Assembly: GCA_020850995.1 (NCBI GenBank)
Contig: JADZDP010000127.1
Span: 1 to 33,095, forward strand
Length of the DNA stretch: 33,095 nucleotides
Direction: 5' to 3'
DNA from: Deltaproteobacteria bacterium
Lineage (GTDB): Bacteria; Myxococcota; UBA727; VGSZ01
The position numbers were made by a program, and so were the translations under genes. Below, piece by piece: positions 15,634 to 24,158 of the stretch. The notes beneath the pieces are model-generated. The model was not told where the DNA came from. It did not search any database and saw only the letters and a program-made list of their open reading frames with translations. Position 1 is the first letter of the stretch. Each line of letters begins with the position of its first letter.

Positions 15634-18275
15634 GCGACCTCCCTGGTGGCGGCGTCGGGGATGATGCGCACGACACCGCTGCTGCCGTCTACCTCGACGA
15701 GGGCGCCGTCGGGGATGAGCTCGGTGGCGTGGGGCACGTTGACCACCGTGGGCACGCCGAGCTCACGACCGATGATGGCCGTGTGCGACAGGAGTGAGCC
15801 CTTCTCTGCCACCAGCGCGGCCGCGGGAGCCAACAGGAACACCCAGCCGGGGTCAGTGGTCTCGGCGATCAGCACCCGCCCCGCGGTGCTGGGCGCGGCG
15901 CGCGGATCGCGTACGACGAGGGCGCGCCCGCGCGCGGTGCCGGCCGCGCATGCGATGCCGCGCAGCTCGCCGTCGTGCACGGCGGCGGGCGGTGGGCGCG
16001 GGGGGATGGGGTGCGCGGCCACGATGCCGCGCGTGGCGAAGCGTTCGCGCGGCCGCTCCGTGGCCCACGCGGCCAGGCGCGCGCGCCGAGCCACCACCAG
16101 CGCGCGCAGGTCGTCGGGCGGGCCGCAGCCCTTGATGGCCTGCAGCACCTCGTCGGTCTCGAGGAAGAAGACGTCGTCGGCAGCGGCAATGACGCGATCG
16201 GCTGCGAGCCGCTCGCCGAGCTCCACGAAGAGCTTGCGGATGCCGCCGAAGCCGCGCGTGCGCCGCAAGCGCGAGGCCTCGCGCCAGCGCACCGAGCGCC
16301 GCGACAGCGCCAGGGCCACGGCCAGCACCACGCGCCGCAAGGGATGGCCGCGCAGCGCCGAGCGCGCTTGGCGCTCGGCCTCGGCGCGGCGCGCACCAGG
16401 CCGCGCGCTCAGCGCCGCCCCGTCGTGGTCGCGGGCGGCCAACAACAGGCGAACGAAGGGGCGCGGCTCCTCGCGGAAGGTGGGGCTCTCGAGCTTGAGC
16501 TCTTCGGCGCGCCGGTCGCCGTAGCGCGCGAGCCACTGATCGAGGCGCACCAAGAACTCTTGCTCGCTGTGGTCGCCGGCCGGGGGCGGGAAGGGCGCGC
16601 CCTCGACGACCTCCTCGAGCTTGCGCACCATCGTCGGCGGCACGTCGGCCGCCAGCTCGTAGAGCGCGGTCAGCGGCCGCGTGCTCTCGATCTCGCCGTC
16701 GGCGCCCAAGAGCCCCGGCAACACCTCGGGCGCCGCGCCCGCGCGCGTGAGCTGCGCCTTGGCCAGCGAGGTGAACAAGAAGGCGACGCCGTCGTTCAAG
16801 AAGGTCACCTCCCAGCCGTCGAGCAGCGACGCGTTCATGCCGCGGTACAGCTCGATGAGCGCGTGGGCGTCGAGCGCGGCGAGGTCGGCGGCCATCACGT
16901 GCGCATGCGCGCGATCGAAGCGACGCACGAAGGCGCGGTGCTCCACGTCGAGCCAGAGGATGTGAGCGAGGAAGCGGGTGGCGGTGCGCACCAGGCCGAG
17001 CGCGCCGCTGGCGCGCACGCTCGAGCCCTCGCGCGCCTTCGACGACACGCCGATCATCTGCTCCCACGCCTTGAGGTAGGGCTCGACGCCGGGGATCAGG
17101 CGCAAGACGCGCACCCAGCTCGCGGTGTTGTAATAGACCCGCCCCTGCACGTACCCAATGAGCGAGCGGAACGCGCAGTCCTCGTCGAGCAGCGTCTGTT
17201 GGGGTACCCCCAAGCGGCGCAGCGTGTTGCGAAAGACGTGCTGGTAGCTCTCGCGCGCCTGCGAGAAGGTGAGCGGGCCGGTGATGCCCGGAAAGCTCTC
17301 GACCACATTGGCGCGGTCGAAGAAGCAGCGCCCACCCGCGGGCAGCGTGGTGATGGGCCGCGCCTGCAGCGCGCAAAGCACGCCCGCGTCGTCGATGGCC
17401 CACTCCACATCGACGGCGCGGCCCTGAGCCTCGGCGACCGCGTCGGTCAACGACAGCACGCGGGCGCGCGCTGCCTCGTCGAGCACGGGCGCCGCGCGCT
17501 GGTCGGCGGGAACCGGCTCGTGGCGTGCGGCGCCCTGCTCGTCGAGCACCATGCGCTCCCGCTTGTCGCCGATGGTCACGGTCCAGGTGGAGGTGGCGCG
17601 CTCGAGCACCAAGGTGTCGACGTCGGGCCTGCCCTGCACCACGGTCTCGCCCAAGCCCAGGCATGCGACCACCACCGCCTCGTCGAGCGCGCCGTCCGGC
17701 CGCGCCGAGAACGCCACGCCGGCGGCGCGCGCGCGCACCTGGCGCTGCACCACCACGGCGACGGCGACGTTGGCGAGGTCGACGCCGGCCTCGGCCAGGT
17801 AGCTCAGACAACTCGGGCTGAACAACGACGCCCACACGCGACGCGCGGCGACCACCACCTCGTCGGGCGTGACGCCGATCTCCGTCGAGAGCTGGCCGGC
17901 GAACGAGCGGCTGGCGGCGTCCTCCACCGTGGCCGACGAGCGCACGGCCACCGCCGAGCCGAGCTGGCGCGCGCGCGCGACGATGTCCACGACGAGGCCG
18001 GCGGGCAGATCGAGCTGCTGCACCCGCGCCACCAGCGACGCGCTCAGGCGCTCGAGCGTGAGCCGATCGTGCACGCGCGCCACGGGCAAAGCGCCCCTGG
18101 CCTCGTCGAGCAGCGCGCCAGCGCAGGAGGTGAACACCTCGGTGGGCACCACGAAGAACTCGGGCACGCTGGCGCCCGTGACGCTCGCCATGCGCGAGAG
18201 CGCCCACAGGCCCGCGCCCTTGCCACCCATGCGCGGCAGCTCGGCCTCGGCGCTGGTGGCGTCGAGCAGGCTCAC
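15630..18275 (-). CDS. Rifampin-phosphotransferase-like dikinase (PEP-synthase N- and His-domains)
   Basis: The 881-residue protein has an ATP-grasp pyruvate-phosphate-dikinase domain (about 1-315; GGKGAGLWAL near 17, VRSSATVEDAASRSFAGQ near 115, LQARPIT near 308). A long middle region of no known motif follows (about 320-740), then a swivelling phospho-His domain with LLSHTAIIGRELGVPTVVN, His831 being the phosphate carrier. The PEP/pyruvate TIM barrel of true PEP synthase is absent. This order and size match rifampin phosphotransferase (ATP domain, substrate domain, His domain; about 865 residues), which moves the ATP beta-phosphate to an alcohol. The substrate is unknown; context suggests a lipid alcohol. 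The usual TGG before the His motif is EKG here. GTG 18275 overlaps the FAAL stop as GTGA. Confidence 0.85.
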   Translation of the reverse strand: MSLLDATSAEAELPRMGGKGAGLWALSRMASVTGASVPEFFVVPTEVFTSCAGALLDEARGALPVARVHDRLTLERLSASLVARVQQLDLPAGLVVDIVARARQLGSAVAVRSSATVEDAASRSFAGQLSTEIGVTPDEVVVAARRVWASLFSPSCLSYLAEAGVDLANVAVAVVVQRQVRARAAGVAFSARPDGALDEAVVVACLGLGETVVQGRPDVDTLVLERATSTWTVTIGDKRERMVLDEQGAARHEPVPADQRAAPVLDEAARARVLSLTDAVAEAQGRAVDVEWAIDDAGVLCALQARPITTLPAGGRCFFDRANVVESFPGITGPLTFSQARESYQHVFRNTLRRLGVPQQTLLDEDCAFRSLIGYVQGRVYYNTASWVRVLRLIPGVEPYLKAWEQMIGVSSKAREGSSVRASGALGLVRTATRFLAHILWLDVEHRAFVRRFDRAHAHVMAADLAALDAHALIELYRGMNASLLDGWEVTFLNDGVAFLFTSLAKAQLTRAGAAPEVLPGLLGADGEIESTRPLTALYELAADVPPTMVRKLEEVVEGAPFPPPAGDHSEQEFLVRLDQWLARYGDRRAEELKLESPTFREEPRPFVRLLLAARDHDGAALSARPGARRAEAERQARSALRGHPLRRVVLAVALALSRRSVRWREASRLRRTRGFGGIRKLFVELGERLAADRVIAAADDVFFLETDEVLQAIKGCGPPDDLRALVVARRARLAAWATERPRERFATRGIVAAHPIPPRPPPAAVHDGELRGIACAAGTARGRALVVRDPRAAPSTAGRVLIAETTDPGWVFLLAPAAALVAEKGSLLSHTAIIGRELGVPTVVNVPHATELIPDGALVEVDGSSGVVRIIPDAATREVA

Positions 18276-19939
18276 GCGACCCCCGCCCCTTCGATCTCAC
18301 CGGCGAGCCATTGGCGCCGCGCCTCGGTGCGCCGCAGCTTGCCGCTGGTGGTCCGCGGCAGCGACGAGGCCGGCACGGGCACCAAGTGCACCTCGGCGGC
18401 CCCCGCGGCCTCGCGCGCCGCCGCGAGCGCATGCGCCTGACGCTCGGCGTCCAAGGTGGCGCGGCCGTGCATGCCGATGAGCACGACGACGCGCTCGCCT
18501 ACCGTAGCGTCAGCGTCCTCGGCGAAGGCCAGCGCCACCGGCGGGCGATGGGCCTCGTCGATGCGCAGGGCGGCCTCGACGGCGGCCTCCACGTCCTCGG
18601 CGCACACCTTGCGCCCACGCAGCACGATGAGGTCCTTGGTGCGCCCCGTGACGTAGAGCTCGCCGTCGACGATGGCGCCCACGTCGCCGGTCACGAGCTC
18701 ACCCTGTGCGAAGGCGGCGACGCTGCTCTCGTCGTCGTCGAGGTAGCCGGCTCCCAGCGCTGGCGAGCGTACCCGCAGGTTGCCGATGACGCCGTCGGGC
18801 ACGGCCACCTCAGCGTCGTCGACGACCCGCACGGTGGCGCCCGGCACGGGGGGCCCCGAGCTCACCACGCGCGTCGCGCCGGGCGCGCCCGCGGCGCACG
18901 GCACCAGCGCGCCTGCCGCCAGCGCAACCTTGTCGACGTCGAGAACGCGGGCACCGCGCCCGCGCGGCGTCATGGTGACGGCCAGCGTCGACTCCGCGAG
19001 GCCGTAGGCGGGCTTGAAGGCCCCGGCGCGAAAGCCGTAGGGCGCCATGCGCGCACAGAATGCGTCGATGGCCTCGGGGCGCACCGCTTCGGCGCCGTCG
19101 AGCGCCACGCGCCAACAAGAGAGGTCCACGCCTTCGAGGTCGGCGGCGCGCGCCTTGGCCGCGCACAGCGCGTACGCGGAGCTCGGCGCCGCCGACAGCG
19201 TCGCGCGCGAGCGCGAGATCGCTTGCAGCCAGCGCGCCGGCCGCAAGAGAAAGGACAGCGGCGACAAGAGCGTCACCGGCAATCCGTAGGCGAAGGGGAG
19301 GAGCAGGCCACCCACCAAACCCATGTCGTGGAACAGCGGCAGCCAGCTGACGGCGGCGTCGGTGGGGAGCACGCCCATCCCCGCATGCAACTGCCCGAGC
19401 TGCGCGTTGAGGGCAGCGCGCGTCACCACCACCCCGCGCGGGTCGCCGGTGGAGCCCGAGGTGAACTGGATGAAGGCCACGTCGGGCAGGGAGCGCGGTG
19501 GTGTGGCGTCGGTGGTGGATGGTGTGGCGTGGGTCTCGTCGATCGTGACCAAGGACACCTTGTGGGCGCCGAGGTCGATGTCGTCGTTGGGCGCGAGCAG
19601 CACCGCGCGCGGGCGCGCGATGCGTGCGACATGGCCGATGCGCGCAGCGATGGCGCCAGCGCGTGCGCCGCTGGCTTGCGGCAAGGGCACCGGCACCGCG
19701 CCGCTCGCCCAGCAGGCGATCAAGCCCTCGACGAAGCCGAGTGACGTGGGCAGGGTCACGAGCACGCGATCGCCGGGCTGCACGCCCGCCGCGTGCAGCG
19801 CCGCGGCTCGTCGACGCCCACGCGCCACCAGCGCGCTCCAGGACGATGCCCCACCGCCGTCGACGGTGACGCCGCTGAAGGTTGAGGGCGCGTCCAACGC
19901 CTGGGCCAGCAGATCAGCGCCGTCGGGGGCGAGCGACAT
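18272..19939 (-). CDS. Fatty acyl-AMP ligase (FAAL)
   Basis: FAALs activate fatty acids as acyl-adenylates and load them onto ACPs. The 555-residue protein has FTSGSTGDPRGVVV (159-172), the FAAL-type KPAYGLAESTLAVT (309-322), TGDVGA (417-422), TGRTKDLIVLRGRKV (431-445) and the C-terminal TSGKLRR (531-537) with the adenylation Lys. The YGLAE-[AS]-TL form and the RGRKVCAEDVE segment favour FAAL over acyl-CoA synthetase. I chose ATG 19939. ATG 20020 has a better Shine-Dalgarno (AGAGAGGTG), but the 27 codons between have many A/T third positions, unlike the rest of the gene, so they look untranslated. It is the first gene of a three-gene coupled block and probably charges the ACP at 10131-10409. 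Confidence 0.88.
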   Translation of the reverse strand: MSLAPDGADLLAQALDAPSTFSGVTVDGGGASSWSALVARGRRRAAALHAAGVQPGDRVLVTLPTSLGFVEGLIACWASGAVPVPLPQASGARAGAIAARIGHVARIARPRAVLLAPNDDIDLGAHKVSLVTIDETHATPSTTDATPPRSLPDVAFIQFTSGSTGDPRGVVVTRAALNAQLGQLHAGMGVLPTDAAVSWLPLFHDMGLVGGLLLPFAYGLPVTLLSPLSFLLRPARWLQAISRSRATLSAAPSSAYALCAAKARAADLEGVDLSCWRVALDGAEAVRPEAIDAFCARMAPYGFRAGAFKPAYGLAESTLAVTMTPRGRGARVLDVDKVALAAGALVPCAAGAPGATRVVSSGPPVPGATVRVVDDAEVAVPDGVIGNLRVRSPALGAGYLDDDESSVAAFAQGELVTGDVGAIVDGELYVTGRTKDLIVLRGRKVCAEDVEAAVEAALRIDEAHRPPVALAFAEDADATVGERVVVLIGMHGRATLDAERQAHALAAAREAAGAAEVHLVPVPASSLPRTTSGKLRRTEARRQWLAGEIEGAGVA

Positions 19940-19951
19940 CGATGGGACTCT

Positions 19952-19981
19952 GGCATTGCCCGTGCTTCGAGCGCCAATGCC
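19952..19981. promoter_or_regulatory. 7-bp inverted repeat in the FAAL/dikinase divergent region, possible operator
   Basis: GGCATTG (19952-19958) and CAATGCC (19975-19981) are perfect inverted copies with centres 23 bp apart, close to two helical turns. They lie just upstream of the FAAL start at 19939, in the 217-base gap shared with the divergent dikinase gene at 20157. This fits a dimeric repressor site within the FAAL leader. No regulator gene is nearby and no second copy was noticed. Confidence 0.3.
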
Positions 19982-20156
19982 GACCGGGCCACACGGGTCT
20001 TCAACGACGGAGCATCGCATGGTCACCTCTCTTCGCCCCACCGCCAGCTCTTTCACGTCCAGTGCCAGGCGCGCCAGCCCCGTGTCTGGGCAGGGCGCGC
20101 CTGAGTTGCCGAAGGGCCGGCGTTTGGCGAGTGTGTGGCACCCGTCCGAGCAGCCC

Positions 20157-22733
20157 ATGTCGTCCGCACCCGTCACCAGCCAGGTCCTGCCCCTCGCCCT
20201 CGCCGGCGCCGAGCGCCGTGCCGACGTGGGCGGCAAGGCAGCGGGCCTGCAGGCGATCATCGCCGCGGGCCTACCCGTGGCGCCGGGCTTCGTCATCTGC
20301 GCCGAGCCGCTGGCCCGCGTTCTTCACGACAGCGCCCGTGGCACCGAGGTGGCGGCCCTCGTGGCCCGCGGCGACGACGAGGCGCTGCACGAGGCGCAGC
20401 ACATCGTGGCCCACCTGGCCTTGCCCGAGGAGCTGCGCCGCCAGGTGGTGCGCGCCTGCGCCGAGCTCGGTGGCACAGCCGGCCCGTTCGCCGTGCGCTC
20501 CAGCGCTGCGGCCGAGGACGGCGCGGATCAGAGCTACGCAGGCCTGTTCGTGACAGAGCTCGGCGTGCGCGGCGAGGGCGAGCTGTTCGCTGCCATCGCG
20601 CGCTGCCTCGCCTCTGCGCTCGCCCCGCGCGTGCTCGCCTATCGCACGCGCGCCGGCGCGGCCCCCGCCGAGGTGCCGCGCATCGCCGTCATCGTGCAGC
20701 GTTTGGTCGAGGCCGACGCCGCCGGGGTCTTGTTCACCGTCGATCCCGTGCGCGGCCACGACGACGTCACGGTCATCGAGGCGGTGCCAGGCCTGGGCGA
20801 GCCGCTGGTGAGCGGCCGCGCCGCCGCCGACCTGCTGCGCGTCAACGTCGAGAGCGGCGCGGTACTGGAGCGCACCACCGCCACCAAGAAGAGCGCGCTC
20901 GTGTCCGACGGCGAGCGCGTGGTGGAGCGCGCCCTCGACGCCACGGCCGCGCAACAGCCCGTGCTCAGCGACGACGAGGCCCGCGCGCTCACCGAGCTCG
21001 GCCAGCGACTGCAAGAGCGCATGGGCTACCCGCTCGACCTCGAGTGGGCCCGCGCCAACGGGCAGTTCGTGCTCTTGCAGGCGCGGCCCGTCACGGCAAT
21101 TCACTTCGCCGATGACTTCGGCGAGTGGACCACCGCCGACTTTCGCGACGGTGGCGTCTCGGCCGACGTGTGCACGCCGTTCTTGTGGTCGCTCTACGAG
21201 CGCGCCTTCGACGTCTCCATGCTGGCCTCGTGCGTGCGCCTCAAGCTGCGCAAGCCCAACGAGCAGGTGAAGTGGAGCCGCATGTTCTTCGGGCGGCCGT
21301 ACTGGAACCTGGGCGAGGTCAAGCGCACCGCGCAGAAGGTGCCGGGGTACGTGGAGCGCGAGTTCGACACCGATCTCGGCGTGCTCCCGGGCTACCAAGG
21401 GCCGGGCGCGCACACTCCGATGAGCGTGGCGACAGCGCTCGGCGCGCTGCCCACCCTGTTCGCGCTCTTGCGCGACTTCGAGGAGCGCTTGCGCCTGTGC
21501 CGGCAGTTCAAGGACGCGTTCCCCGCGCGCCGCGCCCCCTTCGATCGCACGCGCGACGAGCTGCGCTCCTTCGACGACGACGCCCTGGCCCGTCTCTACG
21601 ACGAGGCGTTGCTGCTGCAGCACGAGACCGAGACCGCCTACTTCGAGACCATCTACGCACTCAGCAACGCCAAGCTCGAGTTCAAGCCGAGCTTCGAGAA
21701 GGTCAAGCGCCACTGCGGGGGTGAGCTCGAGTACACGGCGCTGGTGGGGGGCCTCACCGACCTCTCGCATCTGCGCCCGCTGGTGGACCTGTTCGATCTC
21801 GCGCGCGCCGTTCGCCAGCAAGGCCGCGCCGTCACCGACGACGATGTGCGTGCCTATGCCAAGCGCTGGCCGCAGCACGCGCGCCGCGAGCTCGACATCA
21901 GCCAGCCCCGCTGGGACGAGGACCCCGAGCTGGTGCGCGAGCTCATCGACGAGGCCGTGCGCTCCTTCGATCCAGCGCGCGATCCGCGCGCGCTCCAAGA
22001 GGAGCGCCGCCGCGAGGCCGAGGCACACCAACAGCGCGCCTTGGACGCGCTCGGTATGCGGCCCTTCTTGAAGAAGGGCTTCGTGCAACGCCTCGCGCGT
22101 GTGCGCGCCTTCGCGTGGTGGCGCGAGGAGATGCGCGACTGCTCGAGCTGGCTGTATGCGCTGGTGCGCCGCATCGCGCTCGAGCTCGGCCGGCGGCTGA
22201 CCGAGCGCGGCGTGCTCGACGCTGAGGGCGACATCTTCTTGTTGCGCGCCGAGGACGCCGCAGCATCGTTTCGCGGCGCCTTGCCCATCGACGAGGCGCG
22301 CCGGCGCGTCACGCGCGGGCGACGCGTCATGCGCGGCTTCCGCAACTTCAAGAACCCGAACGAGGTGGGCGCGCGCCACGCGGTGGCGCCGCGCGCGCGC
22401 GCTGCCGCCACCGCCGGCGCGCTCAGCGGCATCGCCTGCTCGCCCGGGCACGCCGAGGGCGCGGCGCGCGTGGCCACCACCCTCGACGAGGCGCGCGCGC
22501 TCGTTGCCGGGGAGGTGCTGGTGGCCTGCTACACCGACCCAGGCTGGACGCCCCTGTTCGCGCGCATCGCCGCTGTCGTCACCGAGACCGGCGGCATGCT
22601 CTCGCACGCCGCGGTCATCGCGCGCGAGTATGGCGTGCCCGCGGTGCTGGCGGTGCCCGACGCCACCTCGTCGGTGCGCACGGGGCAGACCGTGGTCGTT
22701 GACGGCAGCGCGGGCCAGGTCACGGTGCGCTGA
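20157..22733 (+). CDS. Second rifampin-phosphotransferase-like dikinase
   Basis: The 858-residue protein has the same three-part plan as the dikinase at 15630. The ATP-grasp domain (about 1-315) shows VGGKAAGLQA, FAVRSSAAAEDGADQSYAGL and LQARPVTAI. A unique middle region (about 320-745) begins with WTTADFRDGGVSADVCTPF and contains a block from about 370 to 600 rich in Arg, Glu and aromatic residues. The C-terminal His domain carries TETGGMLSHAAVIAREYGVPAV, with phospho-acceptor His817 in the classical TGG-x2-SH context. There is no PEP/pyruvate barrel. The middle domains of the two paralogues share little obvious sequence, suggesting different acceptors. The start ATG 20157 removes an upstream extension over the FAAL leader; no strong Shine-Dalgarno is seen. 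A true rifampin-inactivating enzyme is the main alternative. Confidence 0.85.
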   Translation: MSSAPVTSQVLPLALAGAERRADVGGKAAGLQAIIAAGLPVAPGFVICAEPLARVLHDSARGTEVAALVARGDDEALHEAQHIVAHLALPEELRRQVVRACAELGGTAGPFAVRSSAAAEDGADQSYAGLFVTELGVRGEGELFAAIARCLASALAPRVLAYRTRAGAAPAEVPRIAVIVQRLVEADAAGVLFTVDPVRGHDDVTVIEAVPGLGEPLVSGRAAADLLRVNVESGAVLERTTATKKSALVSDGERVVERALDATAAQQPVLSDDEARALTELGQRLQERMGYPLDLEWARANGQFVLLQARPVTAIHFADDFGEWTTADFRDGGVSADVCTPFLWSLYERAFDVSMLASCVRLKLRKPNEQVKWSRMFFGRPYWNLGEVKRTAQKVPGYVEREFDTDLGVLPGYQGPGAHTPMSVATALGALPTLFALLRDFEERLRLCRQFKDAFPARRAPFDRTRDELRSFDDDALARLYDEALLLQHETETAYFETIYALSNAKLEFKPSFEKVKRHCGGELEYTALVGGLTDLSHLRPLVDLFDLARAVRQQGRAVTDDDVRAYAKRWPQHARRELDISQPRWDEDPELVRELIDEAVRSFDPARDPRALQEERRREAEAHQQRALDALGMRPFLKKGFVQRLARVRAFAWWREEMRDCSSWLYALVRRIALELGRRLTERGVLDAEGDIFLLRAEDAAASFRGALPIDEARRRVTRGRRVMRGFRNFKNPNEVGARHAVAPRARAAATAGALSGIACSPGHAEGAARVATTLDEARALVAGEVLVACYTDPGWTPLFARIAAVVTETGGMLSHAAVIAREYGVPAVLAVPDATSSVRTGQTVVVDGSAGQVTVR

Positions 22734-22799
22734 GCGGTTGCCGGACGGCTGGTTGCGGCGCGGGGGCAATTTTGCCAAGCCGAGCGACGGAGATCGCCC

Positions 22800-24134
22800 A
22801 TGGCCGACAAGATCATCATGCCGCAGCTCGGCGAGAGCATCGCCGAAGGCACCATCGTCCGCTGGCTCAAGCACCCGGGCGACGCCGTACGAAAAGACGA
22901 GAACATTTTGGTCATCTCCACCGACAAGGTAGAGGCCGAGATCCCGGCGCCGGCCGCGGGCGTGCTCTTGTCCATCGACGTGGGCGAAGGCAAGACCGTG
23001 GGCGTTGGCACCGTGCTCGGCTGGCTCGGCGCGAGCGGCGAGCGCTCGTCGGGCGTGCCGCCCGCGTCGGTGCCCGTGACGCGCGCGCCCACGCGCGCAC
23101 TCCCTGCCGACGAGCCGCAGCGCCAGCTCGAGGAGAAGCCCGGCTACTTCCAGCTCCCCACGCATGCCCAGGCTGCGGGCGGGCGCTTCGTGTCGCCGCT
23201 GGTGCGCCGCATCGCCGCCGAGAGCGGCGTCAGCGACGCCGAGCTCGACGCGCTCGCAGGCACCGGCAACAACGGGCGCGTCACCAAGAAGGACCTGCTC
23301 TCGTACGTGGAAGACAAGCGCGCCGGGCGTGTGAAGGCCCCAGCCCCGGTCGCGCGGCCCGCCGTGGTCACCGAGACCTCGTTGCCGCAGCCCTCGACGC
23401 CCACCGTGCCCATCCCCATGGGCGCGCGCGAGGTGGTCAAGCCCGCGTCGACCATGCGCAAGGCGATCATGCAGAACATGGTCGCGAGCAAGCAGACCTC
23501 GGCCCACGTGCACACCTTCTTCGACGTCGACTGGACCAACGTCGAGAAGATCCGGCGTGCACACAAGGATCGCTTCAAGGCCGAGGAGGGCGTCAGCCTC
23601 ACCTACACCGTGTTCATGGCGGCGGCGGTGGCGCAGTGCCTGCGACGCCACTCGTACCTCAACGCCGAGATCCGCGGCGGCGAGCTGGTGTTCAAGAGCG
23701 ACGTGCACCTGGGCATGGCGGTGGCCATCGACGGCCCCGAGCCCGGCCTGATGGTGCCCGTCATGAAGAACGCTGATCAGATGAACCTGCGCGGGCTCGC
23801 GCGCGCCATCGCCGACCTGGCCACGCGCGTGCGCGCCAAGAAGGTCCGCCCCGACGAGCTGTCGGGCTCGAGCTTCACCATCACCAACCCTGGCAATTTC
23901 GGCTCCATCATCGGCACGCCCATCATCAACCAGCCGAACGTCGCCATCCTGGCCATGGGCAAGATCGAGAAGAAGCCCGTGGTGCTCGAGGTCGACGGCA
24001 CCGACGTCATCGCCGTGCGCCTCAAGAGCGTCATCGCGCTCGGCTTCGACCACCGGCTGGTGGATGGCCTCACCGCCGATCAGTTCATGGCCGACGTGGT
24101 CAAGACCATCGAGAGCTGGAGCACGGTGCCGTAG
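22800..24134 (+). CDS. Dihydrolipoamide acyltransferase (E2) of a 2-oxoacid dehydrogenase complex
   Basis: E2 carries acyl groups on its lipoyl arm and transfers them to CoA, and forms the core of the complex. The 444-residue protein has a lipoyl domain (1-78, Lys43 in TDKVEAE), a flexible linker, a peripheral subunit-binding domain (about 131-166, FVSPLVRRIAAESGV...), and the catalytic domain ending in FDHRLVDG with His418. The motif set fits the succinyl-, pyruvyl- and branched-chain E2 types, and I cannot choose among them. GGAGA precedes the ATG by 7 bases, and the gene sits 66 bases after the dikinase. Its lipoyl domain is nearly identical to that of the E3 fusion. No E1 gene is adjacent, which is unusual for an E2 locus. 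Confidence 0.94.
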   Translation: MADKIIMPQLGESIAEGTIVRWLKHPGDAVRKDENILVISTDKVEAEIPAPAAGVLLSIDVGEGKTVGVGTVLGWLGASGERSSGVPPASVPVTRAPTRALPADEPQRQLEEKPGYFQLPTHAQAAGGRFVSPLVRRIAAESGVSDAELDALAGTGNNGRVTKKDLLSYVEDKRAGRVKAPAPVARPAVVTETSLPQPSTPTVPIPMGAREVVKPASTMRKAIMQNMVASKQTSAHVHTFFDVDWTNVEKIRRAHKDRFKAEEGVSLTYTVFMAAAVAQCLRRHSYLNAEIRGGELVFKSDVHLGMAVAIDGPEPGLMVPVMKNADQMNLRGLARAIADLATRVRAKKVRPDELSGSSFTITNPGNFGSIIGTPIINQPNVAILAMGKIEKKPVVLEVDGTDVIAVRLKSVIALGFDHRLVDGLTADQFMADVVKTIESWSTVP

Positions 24135-24158
24135 CGGTTCCGTACAGCGACGCGCCCG

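Noticed and set aside
19940..20296. N-terminal extension of the FAAL to ATG 20020 or beyond.
   Set aside because: The codons lack the G/C third-position bias of the gene, the residues are not FAAL-like, and the far part overlaps the divergent dikinase gene.
22765..22776. GGCAA-TT-TTGCC inverted repeat before the E2 gene, considered as an attenuator.
   Set aside because: The 2-base loop and 5-bp stem cannot form a stable RNA hairpin; it is probably chance.
20271..24053. Minus-strand open frame of 1260 codons.
   Set aside because: It is antisense to the dikinase and E2 genes, both supported by catalytic motifs; the frame is a by-product of high GC.
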